Part shown: positions 23,315-28,005 of the stretch, piece by piece
How the letters are laid out: each line of letters begins with the position of its first letter
How positions within the stretch are numbered: position 1 is the stretch's first letter
Virus record (IMG/VR): IMGVR_UViG_3300037208_000028
Coordinates: 1-34,024 of that record
Strand: one strand, 5' to 3'
Length of the DNA stretch: 34,024 nt
From: a virus
Program-made: the position numbers and the translations under genes
Notes under the pieces: model-generated
What the model was told of the DNA's origin: nothing
What the model saw: only the letters and a program-made list of their open reading frames with translations
Database searches by the model: none

Positions 23315-23785
23315 TCACTCTTTAGGCTCCCTGACTTCGCCGGCCCGAACGACCGTAAAAGTTATGTCAAGCGGACCTGCGTTGCGCCCGGTTACCTCAG
23401 TCTCATTTTTGTCGTGCATGCCGTGACAGTTGATCGCGACGAACTTCGAAAAATTGCTGTCATAGGCTCCCGAGAGACCACCCTTGATCAGTAGAGCCTT
23501 GGCTTTTGCGAGGGCATGCCCACAAGACGCCGAAAACTCGCTGTGCTTATCCTGCCACAGCCCGATTGTGCTCTCGGCAACTCCTATTTCACCCGCAAAA
23601 TCAACCAACGACGGGTAATCCGGGAAGTCCTTAATCTCTTCTTCGATTACCGTGCCTTTCCCGGTTATTATGGTTTTTCTGCGGGTTTTTATCTCTCGCG
23701 TAAAAAATTCAACGACTTTTTGGCAATATTCAGGACGATATTTTGTGGGTCTCCCTTCCGTCGGCCGTGATCCATCCCGTCTCAT
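23315..23785 (-). CDS. Terminase small subunit
   Basis: A 156-residue protein upstream of the large terminase. The N-terminal part is basic (GRPTKYRPEYCQKVVEFFTREIKTRRK). A helix-turn-helix region at about 55-85 (YPSLVDFAGEIGVAESTIGLWQDKHSEF) is typical of small terminases that recognise the packaging start. The helical ALAKAKALLIKGGLSGAYDSNF and the acidic tail would form the oligomer and the large-subunit contact. AGGT lies before the ATG. It is first gene of the leftward late region, with a promoter candidate just upstream. Confidence 0.85.
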   Translation of the reverse strand: MRRDGSRPTEGRPTKYRPEYCQKVVEFFTREIKTRRKTIITGKGTVIEEEIKDFPDYPSLVDFAGEIGVAESTIGLWQDKHSEFSASCGHALAKAKALLIKGGLSGAYDSNFSKFVAINCHGMHDKNETEVTGRNAGPLDITFTVVRAGEVREPKE

Positions 23786-23794
23786 GTCTTACCT

Positions 23795-23821
23795 ACTATC
23801 ACAATGCGTTATTGCTGTCAA
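23795..23821 (-). promoter_or_regulatory. Promoter candidate for the late operon
   Basis: On the minus strand, TTGACA at 23821-23816 is followed after 15 bp by GATAGT (23800-23795) preceded by TGT, an extended -10 arrangement; with 17 bp the box would be TAGTAG. The -35 is perfect, the -10 weak. It lies 10 to 36 bases before the small terminase ATG. Confidence 0.5.
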
Positions 23822-23869
23822 CATATTTTTTACAAAGTCTTTCCCCTGCTCCCGACGCCATAGTTTTCG

Positions 23870-23880
23870 ATGCTGAGCAT
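23870..23880. promoter_or_regulatory. Palindrome in the divergent control region
   Basis: ATGCT-G-AGCAT is an 11-base perfect palindrome in the AT-rich 241-bp gap between the small terminase and the first rightward gene. Position suits an operator for a dimeric repressor, but only one copy is seen. Confidence 0.25.
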
Positions 23881-23952
23881 AAAAATAATTCCCTTCTCTC
23901 ACTAGGCAATCTGACAATTTTATAATTATTTTCAAAATATTCTCTTTTTTGC

Positions 23953-23981
23953 TTGACACCATTATCTGTAGGGTATACTAT
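23953..23981 (+). promoter_or_regulatory. Promoter for the rightward 24027-25332 genes
   Basis: TTGACA at 23953-23958, then TATACT at 23974-23979 (15 bp) or TACTAT at 23976-23981 (17 bp), in an AT-rich region. The next gene starts at 24027 behind GGAGGGAG. The perfect -35 and overlapping -10 options make this a likely early host sigma-70 promoter. Confidence 0.7.
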
Positions 23982-24026
23982 ATAGGTATGGATAGCATGA
24001 TACAAAATAAAAAACTGGAGGGAGCC

Positions 24027-24239
24027 ATGAAGATCGCAACCTATAACCTGGTAGGTAACACAAGTGGGGCAGTGGCAGTCATTATTAACCTGGAGGGCGG
24101 GACAAGAGCAGGCTACGACGCTCAAACAATCATCGACGCCCCGCACAAAGAGTTCGGGATCGCGGCGGGGAAGGTGGAATTGCAAACTCTTAAGGCGGAG
24201 GGATATACGATAGCCAAGGGCCACGACATAATAAGATAG
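24027..24239 (+). CDS. 70-aa early protein, unknown function
   Basis: The ATG at 24027 is chosen because GGAGGGAG is 3-9 bases upstream; an in-frame ATG at 23949 lies inside the promoter and cannot be used. The protein (MKIATYNLVGNTSGAVAVII at the start, GYTIAKGHDIIR at the end) looks like a small alpha/beta fold with hydrophobic strands AVAVIINLEGG and EFGIAAGKVELQTL. No family is recognised. First gene after the strong promoter, so likely among the earliest made; such genes often act on host functions. Confidence 0.6.
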   Translation: MKIATYNLVGNTSGAVAVIINLEGGTRAGYDAQTIIDAPHKEFGIAAGKVELQTLKAEGYTIAKGHDIIR

Positions 24240-24251
24240 GAGGACAGGACG

Positions 24252-24410
24252 ATGAAATATTACAGCGTGGTAAAGGGGATAAAAAGGGAGCATAAAACAG
24301 ATGAGGCCGCAAAAAAGTACGCTCAGGAAAACGTAAGTAAGGACTGGAGCGGACAAAAGCAATCCATATCGATTTCCAGTACGCCGACCAGCCGCACATA
24401 TGAGGCGTAG
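24252..24410 (+). CDS. 52-aa early protein, unknown function
   Basis: AGGAGG lies just upstream of the ATG at 24252; TAG at 24408-24410. The protein is basic and helical at the start (MKYYSVVKGIKREHKTDEAA, KKYAQENVSKDW) and ends Ser/Thr-rich (SISISSTPTSRTYEA). The last codons lie in the first copy of a 31-bp direct repeat; the second copy, at 25072, keeps the same terminal codons (M-T-Y-E-A-stop) without the gene. Function unknown. Confidence 0.55.
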   Translation: MKYYSVVKGIKREHKTDEAAKKYAQENVSKDWSGQKQSISISSTPTSRTYEA

Positions 24411-24426
24411 CATCAAAAAACTTGAG
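24396..24426 (+). repeat. 31-bp direct repeat, copy 1
   Basis: Identical to 25072-25102. It covers the stop of the 52-aa gene and the leader up to the Shine-Dalgarno of the pentapeptide gene. The following bases also agree in part (AGGAGGG/AGGATTA before ACC-ATG). Confidence 0.85.
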
Positions 24427-24440
24427 AAGGAGGGTTGACC

Positions 24441-24815
24441 ATGAAATTCACCATCACAAACAGATTCACCGGCTCGGTAATGTTCGAGCTCGAAGCGGAT
24501 TCATTCATCAGGGCCAACCTCACCGGGGCGGACCTCACCGGGGCCAACCTGTCCGAAGCCAACCTGTTCAGGGCCAACCTCACCGGGGCGGACCTCACCG
24601 GGGCGAACCTCAACGGGGCGAACCTCTACAGGGCGAACCTCAACGGGGCGGACCTTACCGGGGCGAACCTCAACGGGGCGGACCTCACCGGGGCGAACCT
24701 CAACGGGGCGAACCTCAACGGGGCGGACCTCAACGGGGCGGACCTCTACGGGGCGAACCTCAACGGGGCGGACCTGTCCGAAGCCGATCTGCCCGAGGCC
24801 AATACCGACTTTTAG
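24441..24815 (+). CDS. Pentapeptide-repeat protein
   Basis: A 124-residue protein starting at the ATG at 24441 behind AAGGAGGG. After a short N-terminal cap ([20 protein letters not shown]) it has 20 consecutive pentapeptides from residue 24, of the A(N/D)LxG type, with Leu at every central position. These fold as a right-handed quadrilateral beta-helix of about five turns. Family members of this shape (Qnr, MfpA) mimic DNA and bind gyrase; others have unknown roles, so gyrase as target is a guess. The DNA is made of near-identical 15-bp units, so the gene can expand or contract. It sits in the early rightward set. Confidence 0.88.
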   Translation: MKFTITNRFTGSVMFELEADSFIRANLTGADLTGANLSEANLFRANLTGADLTGANLNGANLYRANLNGADLTGANLNGADLTGANLNGANLNGADLNGADLYGANLNGADLSEADLPEANTDF

Positions 24816-24847
24816 AGTATGGCAACTAAATTATGTGGGGGGAGAAA

Positions 24848-24943
24848 ATGAATGAATTGACTCTGCAACAGCTTAAAGAAATGGAACCAAACACAGTCAT
24901 CGCGACTGGGACAATGGAGATATCATGTTTGCCGTTCCGGTAA
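24848..24943 (+). CDS. 31-aa ORF, probably truncated remnant of a small phage protein
   Basis: GGGGGGAG precedes the ATG at 24848; TAA at 24941. The start MNELTLQQLKEMEPNTVIAT, with TGTMEIS after it, resembles the N-terminus of a family of longer small phage proteins (the ...PGTIIATG... type), but the frame stops after SCLPFR. It overlaps the next ORF by 19 bp. Likely a truncated gene whose 3' part was replaced by the membrane ORF. Confidence 0.4.
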   Translation: MNELTLQQLKEMEPNTVIATGTMEISCLPFR

Positions 24944-25050
24944 TTATGATAGCCGTTCTTCTTGCTGCCCATTATCCCTTTTTTGCTCTTCTCGCCGGTG
25001 GTGTATGCGCTCTGCTGTGGCTTTGGGTCTGTCTTAACTCCCGCGAGTAG
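24925..25050 (+). CDS. 41-aa membrane protein
   Basis: GGAG lies 6 bases before the ATG at 24925; TAG at 25048. Residues 2-37 are hydrophobic (MFAVPVIMIAVLLAAHYPFF, then ALLAGGVCALLWLWVCL) with a short turn, giving two membrane helices, and the end is NSRE. No family is recognised. It follows and overlaps the 31-aa ORF in another frame, so translation may be coupled. Confidence 0.5.
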   Translation: MFAVPVIMIAVLLAAHYPFFALLAGGVCALLWLWVCLNSRE

Positions 25051-25071
25051 CTGTCCGTGGTGGCATACATG

Positions 25072-25102
25072 ACATATGAGGCGTAGCATCAAAAAACTTG
25101 AG
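25072..25102 (+). repeat. 31-bp direct repeat, copy 2
   Basis: Exact copy of 24396-24426. Here it serves as the leader of the gene at 25114. The bases before it encode a short leftover of the 52-aa gene's C-terminus, so this looks like a recombination joint at a shared ribosome-binding leader. Confidence 0.85.
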
Positions 25103-25113
25103 GAGGATTAACC

Positions 25114-25332
25114 ATGACAACTAACCAGATGACCGCAGCCGCATCCGACAAAAAATATTACCGGGTCTACTCAAACTCACATAGAGCCTCCATGCTCGTC
25201 CTCGTAGAAATCCTCGATACCCGCGCGCACTTCGGGCGGGTCGATGTCCTGATACGGGCAGTCGGCGGGATCGGAGAGATGTGGGTGTACATGGACTCGC
25301 TGAGCAAAGGAGACGAAAACTCGGCTGAGTGA
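25114..25332 (+). CDS. 72-aa protein, unknown function
   Basis: GAGGAGG precedes the ATG at 25114. The protein (MTTNQMTAAASDKKYYRVYS, then SMLVLVEILDTRAHFGRVDVLI and EMWVYMDSLSKGDENSAE) has beta-strand-like segments and an acidic end. No motif or signal peptide is seen and no family is recognised. It is the last gene of the rightward set, followed by a hairpin and the oppositely oriented AlpA-like gene. Confidence 0.6.
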   Translation: MTTNQMTAAASDKKYYRVYSNSHRASMLVLVEILDTRAHFGRVDVLIRAVGGIGEMWVYMDSLSKGDENSAE

Positions 25333-25346
25333 TCGAGCGGCCTTCT

Positions 25347-25373
25347 GGGGCAGCGTTTCAATGGCGCTGCCCC
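25347..25373. terminator. Hairpin at the convergent junction
   Basis: A perfect 9-bp stem (GGGGCAGCG with CGCTGCCCC, 25347-25355 and 25365-25373) with a 9-base loop in the 110-bp gap where the rightward and leftward transcripts meet. There is no U-tract on either side, so it is a weak or factor-assisted terminator, or an RNA 3' stabiliser. Confidence 0.5.
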
Positions 25374-25442
25374 TACCCATATAAAGTATCGCCCCCGGTG
25401 CCTTGCGCGTCTCCACGGGCCTTCTACGCGCCTTCTATAGCT

Positions 25443-25637
25443 TTAAGCGGGGTCATGGCCCGCCCCTTCACCCTGGCCGCAAATGGCGTCAATGTCGCTC
25501 TCTCGCCATACGGTTGTGCGTGGGGTTAGCTTGATACCTTTCGGGAATATGCCTTCGCGGATACCCTTCCACCAGGTACTCTTACTGACTGGAATCCGTT
25601 GAAGAACTTCTGGCAACCGCAAGAAACGTTTGTTCAT
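25443..25637 (-). CDS. AlpA/excisionase-like DNA-binding protein
   Basis: A 64-residue protein starting at the ATG at 25637 with AGAGGTG upstream; a longer frame begins at 25673 without RBS. The sequence MNKRFLRLPEVLQRIPVSKS, TWWKGIREGIFPKGIKLTPR and a following W-R-E-S-D-I is the winged helix-turn-helix of the AlpA family (a MerR-like fold). The helix-turn-helix is LPEVLQRIPVSKSTWW and the wing lies around FPKGIKL. AlpA-type proteins control excision genes or act as excisionases. No integrase is visible in the window, so its partner is unknown. Last gene of the leftward replication set. Confidence 0.8.
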   Translation of the reverse strand: MNKRFLRLPEVLQRIPVSKSTWWKGIREGIFPKGIKLTPRTTVWRESDIDAICGQGEGAGHDPA

Positions 25638-25692
25638 CTTTGACACCTCTCGGTCGTAAATTAAAAATCCCATGAAGGCGGGATTGTAGCGC

Positions 25693-25875
25693 CTAGAAGC
25701 ACCTCGAGCGCGACCGCGACCACGAGCGCGACCACGACCACGACCACGAGCGCGACCACGAGCACGACGCCGACCACGAGCACGACACCGACCACGAGCC
25801 CGAGCCCGACACCGACCCCGAGCGCGAGCGCGACACTGCCATGTCGTACCCTGTTCGCAAAACCGCCGCGATCAT
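25693..25875 (-). CDS. Ser-X repeat ORF, copy A (60 aa)
   Basis: ATG at 25875 with AGGAGGGAGGGA upstream, stop TAG at 25695-25693. It opens with MIAAVLRTGYDMAVS, shared by all three copies, then runs as (Ser-X)n where X is Arg, Trp, Gly, Val, Cys or Ala, because the hexamer unit always has TCG (Ser) on this strand. The end is SRSRCF. Of the three copies only this one has an ATG and its own RBS; its distal end does not match B and C. Function unknown. Basic-aromatic Ser repeats might bind nucleic acid, but that is inference. Confidence 0.45.
   Translation of the reverse strand: MIAAVLRTGYDMAVSRSRSGSVSGSGSWSVSCSWSASCSWSRSWSWSWSRSWSRSRSRCF
25705..25874 (-). repeat. Hexanucleotide array element, copy A (22 units)
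   Basis: 25705-25836 is 22 perfect-phase hexamers of the form CGASNN (plus strand), with no T in the whole tract. 25837-25874 is the 38-bp flank, identical in all three copies. Upstream on the minus strand (25876-25915) is a leader resembling 26519-26556. Confidence 0.9.
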
Positions 25876-25934
25876 TATACTCCCTCCCTCCTGATTTAAG
25901 GCCCTACAGCCCCGCTTTGGTTATCGTTTAAAGA

Positions 25935-26179
25935 CCCCTCTGTTTATCTCACTGCCCTCCACGACCACGAGCCCGAGCGCGACGCCGACGCCGACCACGA
26001 CCGCGACCACGACGCCGAGCCCGAGCGCGACGCCCACCACGAGCCCGACGCCCACCACGACCACGAGCGCGACGCCGACCACGAGCGCGACGCCCACCAC
26101 GAGCGCGACGCCGAGCCCGAGCGCGACCACGACGCCGACACTGCCATGTCGTACCCTGTTCGCAAAACCGCCGCGATCA
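25935..26179 (-). repeat. Hexanucleotide array element, copy B (30 units)
   Basis: 25962-26141 is 30 hexamers in perfect phase (CGASNN; four units begin CCA), with no T on the plus strand. 26142-26179 is the shared 38-bp flank and ends on the stop codon of the 113-aa gene. 25935-25961 is a 27-bp distal flank identical to that of copy C. Confidence 0.9.
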
Positions 26180-26180
26180 C
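25944..26180 (-). CDS. Ser-X repeat ORF, copy B (78 aa)
   Basis: Starts with GTG at 26180 that overlaps the TGA of the 113-aa gene (GTGA), so translation is probably coupled. It opens with (V/M)IAAVLRTGYDMAVS and continues with Ser-X dipeptides containing many Trp, Arg and Ala (SASWSRSGSASRSWWAS), ending WRAVR in the shared distal flank. The second frame is open as well (25921-26130) and would read as Val/Ala/Leu/Gly. Function unknown; the coupled start is the main reason to prefer the Ser-X frame. Confidence 0.42.
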   Translation of the reverse strand: MIAAVLRTGYDMAVSASWSRSGSASRSWWASRSWSASRSWSWWASGSWWASRSGSASWSRSWSASASRSGSWSWRAVR

Positions 26181-26518
26181 TTCTGTACCAGTGGGGGGTT
26201 GCCGTTCAATACGACGGCATCTACGAGTGCCCCGCGCCCGACAATTACCCGGCCCTCTGGGAACGGCTCGACCTCGTTAAACTCGCATTTCTCGAGTGCA
26301 TCCGCGAACCTACCCGTGTCGGCTATCCACGCCGCATCCTCTAAAACAAGCTCCTGTGGCGTCACGGCGACCAGCCTACCCGTGTCGATCATCGTCACGG
26401 TACGGATGAGGTACGTCTTCCCGATCTCCCAATGGGAGTTGTAACTTGTTACCTCGCACTTCCCGAACATCGCCGCCAGCGCCTTTGCTTCCCCGATGGT
26501 TAACTCGTCAATCTTCAT
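26177..26518 (-). CDS. Conserved phage protein, unknown function (113 aa)
   Basis: A protein starting MKIDELTIGEAKALAAMFGK behind GGAGGGAGGGA. The middle is beta-rich (GKTYLIRTVTMIDTGRLVAV, LVLEDAAWIADTGRFADALE) and the end has EVEPFPEGRVIVGRGALVDAV. This IADTGRFADAL ... RGALVDA pattern belongs to a widespread small phage protein that I know only as hypothetical. Its TGA is shared with the GTG start of repeat ORF copy B. Confidence 0.72.
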   Translation of the reverse strand: MKIDELTIGEAKALAAMFGKCEVTSYNSHWEIGKTYLIRTVTMIDTGRLVAVTPQELVLEDAAWIADTGRFADALEKCEFNEVEPFPEGRVIVGRGALVDAVVLNGNPPLVQK

Positions 26519-26634
26519 ATTCCCTCCCTCCTGATTTGAGGCTCTAAGCCCCGATAATCTACCGGCTTCCGTCCTAACCCACGCCTTTTTCCCGACACGG
26601 TGCTACAGCTACAGTTTTTGTGTGCGACACGGAA
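26519..26634 (-). promoter_or_regulatory. 116-bp leader of the 113-aa gene
   Basis: Contains the RBS leader (26519-26556) that resembles 25876-25915, with a small GGCT/AGCC stem. Farther upstream is a pair of CGACACGG direct repeats (near 26594-26602 and 26625-26632) on either side of two CTACAG units. Possible operator or mRNA control element; no clear promoter box. Confidence 0.35.
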
Positions 26635-26928
26635 TTAAACGGGCTGTTTCGACTTCGCCATAACCCTCAATCTGTCCCCTGCCGCTTTCCTCTGTTCCTC
26701 GGTTCCTCGTTTCGGCCTGTCCGGCTTCTCATCCCGGTACGCCATAAACCCGTACAGAGGGCAATCGGGCACTTTGCAATCTTCGGCACCATCCACCCAC
26801 CCAACATTGCAGTCGTAGCACTTCCCCATCACCGCCTCTTTGTAGCTGAGTAGATCGCCCCGCATGTGCTTCATAAGTTCCCGTTTGCCCTTGTGCGCGG
26901 GCCATGAATCAACGTCTGACAGCTTCAT
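26635..26928 (-). CDS. Small Cys4 zinc-binding phage protein
   Basis: A 97-residue protein. The ATG at 26928 follows GGGGAGGGA; a much longer frame would run into the repeat array and is rejected. It contains GKCYDCNVGWVDGAEDCKVPD and a fourth Cys in DCPLYGFMAYR: a C-x2-C ... C-x4-C set that should bind zinc. The N-terminus (MKLSDVDSWPAHKGKRELMK) and the basic tail (RPKRGTEEQRKAAGDRL) are typical of a common small phage protein. The role is unknown; nucleic acid binding or early gene control is plausible. It follows repeat copy C. Confidence 0.7.
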   Translation of the reverse strand: MKLSDVDSWPAHKGKRELMKHMRGDLLSYKEAVMGKCYDCNVGWVDGAEDCKVPDCPLYGFMAYRDEKPDRPKRGTEEQRKAAGDRLRVMAKSKQPV

Positions 26929-26936
26929 ATTCCCTC

Positions 26937-27226
26937 CCCCTCTGTTTATCTCACTGCCCTCCAAACCAGTCTTTAGCTCGACCCCGGCCCCGACCACGAG
27001 CACGAGCCCGAGCGCGACCGCGACCACGAGCGCGACCACGACCACGACGCCGAGCACGACGCCGACCTCGACCACGACCACGAGCACGACGCCGAGCACG
27101 AGCGCGAGCCCGACACCGACCACGAGCCCGAGCGCGACGCCGACCACGAGCGCGACGCCGACCCCGAGCGCGACCGCGACACCGACACTGCCATGTCGTA
27201 CCCTGTTCGCAAAACCGCCGCGATCA
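26937..27226 (-). repeat. Hexanucleotide array element, copy C (35 units)
   Basis: 26979-27188 is 35 hexamers in perfect phase (one unit has CGG, one ends CT). 27189-27226 is the shared 38-bp flank, ending on the stop of the 33-aa gene. 26937-26963 is the 27-bp distal flank shared with copy B; 26964-26978 is unique. Confidence 0.9.
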
Positions 27227-27227
27227 C
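26973..27227 (-). CDS. Ser-X repeat ORF, copy C (84 aa)
   Basis: GTG at 27227 overlaps the TGA of the 33-aa gene (GTGA), the same joint as in copy B but after an unrelated gene. The N-terminus (V/M)IAAVLRTGYDMAVS is identical in amino acids to the other copies. The body is Ser-X with X mostly Arg, Trp, Cys, Gly, Ala, and the end is WSGPGSS. It is the longest copy. No function known; expression depends on coupling since no separate RBS is visible. Confidence 0.42.
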   Translation of the reverse strand: MIAAVLRTGYDMAVSVSRSRSGSASRSWSASRSGSWSVSGSRSCSASCSWSWSRSASCSASWSWSRSWSRSRSGSCSWSGPGSS

Positions 27228-27325
27228 TTTATCACCCGCCAAACCCATACCGCGTGCCACAGATTGATCGCAGCAACCATGATCGCCATGCTGAGGATGA
27301 GGTAAAAGTAGTCCTTGGGTTTCAT
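27224..27325 (-). CDS. 33-aa membrane protein
   Basis: MKPKDYFYLILSMAIMVAAI at the start and NLWHAVWVWRVIK at the end: a short charged start, one hydrophobic helix and a basic end. GGAGTG lies upstream of the ATG at 27325, just 2 bp after the RusA stop. Its stop overlaps the GTG of repeat ORF copy C. Too short for family assignment; placement in a tight gene chain supports it. Confidence 0.5.
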   Translation of the reverse strand: MKPKDYFYLILSMAIMVAAINLWHAVWVWRVIK

Positions 27326-27327
27326 AG

Positions 27328-27726
27328 TCACTCCACAAGCGCATTGACTGTGAGTAATACGTGCGGTTCCTCAAGCGCGTATGACTTTGCCGCAAATATT
27401 TCCACCACCTGCGAATCGTCGCCCCATAGAATACCCTTGCAAGAATCAAAAATGGCTTTCTGAAGGTTATCAATATCGGGCTTCTTAACATGCCGCAGTA
27501 CCTTTTTCGATAAGCTTTTAGGTTTTGGAAGGTGAAATAACATAATAACGCTGATTGCCCCCGATTTAATGAATTGGGGTTTTTGTGCCACAATTTGCGC
27601 GGAAACATTGTTTTTCCAGTGTCTACTTTCCTTCGGGTCGTATGTGCCGACGTGGTTGCCGCGCCTGAAAAACTTGGGGCGGCCCTGTGCTTTTGGTATT
27701 CCCACTATTCGGAGCGTCTGTATCAT
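27328..27726 (-). CDS. rusA: RusA-type Holliday junction resolvase
   Basis: A 132-residue endodeoxyribonuclease that cuts four-way DNA junctions symmetrically, used by phages to resolve recombination and replication intermediates. The family block KKPDIDNLQKAIFDSCKGIL is present with D84, D86 and K90, and D103/D104 in WGDDSQVVEI, matching the acidic metal site of RusA. The N-terminus (IVGIPKAQGRPKFFRRG) also fits. Length (120-140) is normal. GGGG just before the ATG serves as RBS. It lies in the replication region, downstream of primase-helicase and next to the repeat arrays. Confidence 0.9.
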   Translation of the reverse strand: MIQTLRIVGIPKAQGRPKFFRRGNHVGTYDPKESRHWKNNVSAQIVAQKPQFIKSGAISVIMLFHLPKPKSLSKKVLRHVKKPDIDNLQKAIFDSCKGILWGDDSQVVEIFAAKSYALEEPHVLLTVNALVE

Positions 27727-27730
27727 CCCC

Positions 27731-27913
27731 TTACCCCCTGCACGCCAAAGCGTGCTGTCGTATCCTCACCATCTCCTCATCGGTCCACTGACTCGCCGGA
27801 TACCTCAGCGCCTCGATGTAGCCCTTCAACGCCGGACCCGACAGGCCCGATACAAAACGTAACTCATCCTCCACTGTCCAGTCGGTGTTGCGGCGATCGA
27901 CGTAGAGGCTCAT
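27731..27913 (-). CDS. 60-aa conserved phage-type protein
   Basis: The ATG at 27913 overlaps the stop of the 28-aa ORF (ATGA) and has AGAGG upstream, so it is preferred to a GTG at 27970. The protein starts MSLYVDRRNTDWTVEDELRF and continues VSGLSGPALKGYIEALRYPA, then an acidic helix (TDEEMVRIRQHALACRG). The W(T/V)EDELRxV...LxxYIExLR pattern is common in small phage proteins without known function. All-helical by inspection. Confidence 0.6.
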   Translation of the reverse strand: MSLYVDRRNTDWTVEDELRFVSGLSGPALKGYIEALRYPASQWTDEEMVRIRQHALACRG

Positions 27914-27996
27914 GGTTTTAGCCTCTGCGGACACTCGCCGCCAAGATGGGCGTGAGTATTCGTCACCCACGGGTACAATAGTCTGTTGCCACCCAT
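27910..27996 (-). CDS. 28-aa ORF upstream of the 60-aa gene
   Basis: AAGGGGGAG lies 2 bases before the ATG at 27996 and the TGA at 27912-27910 overlaps the next ATG. The peptide (MGGNRLLYPWVTNTHAHLGG, then ECPQRLKP) has no recognisable family. It may be a leader peptide that carries ribosomes to the next gene rather than a functional product. Confidence 0.4.
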   Translation of the reverse strand: MGGNRLLYPWVTNTHAHLGGECPQRLKP

Positions 27997-28005
27997 AACT
28001 CCCCC

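Noticed and set aside
23949-24026. N-terminal extension of the 70-aa gene
   Set aside because: It lies in the promoter -35/-10 region and would not be transcribed; the ATG at 24027 has a strong RBS.
24413-24613. Minus-strand Leu/Ala/Pro-rich ORF opposite the pentapeptide gene
   Set aside because: It is the mirror of the 15-bp repeats.
25921-26130. Val/Ala/Leu-rich minus-strand frame of copy B ending EGSEINRG
   Set aside because: No RBS and no coupled start, unlike the Ser-X frame with its GTGA overlap. Frame slippage into it remains possible and is noted in findings.
26929-27147. N-terminal extension of the zinc protein through the array
   Set aside because: The internal ATG at 26928 has a strong RBS and the extension is only repeat and flank.
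25680-27230. CRISPR array
   Set aside because: Repeats are 6 bp without spacers, and no cas genes are near.
26864-27463. Plus-strand ORF of 199 aa, Thr/Ser/Pro-rich over the repeat array
   Set aside because: It is the plus-strand shadow of array copy C and the genes around it; no RBS, and the sequence outside the array reads like antisense of RusA and the zinc protein.
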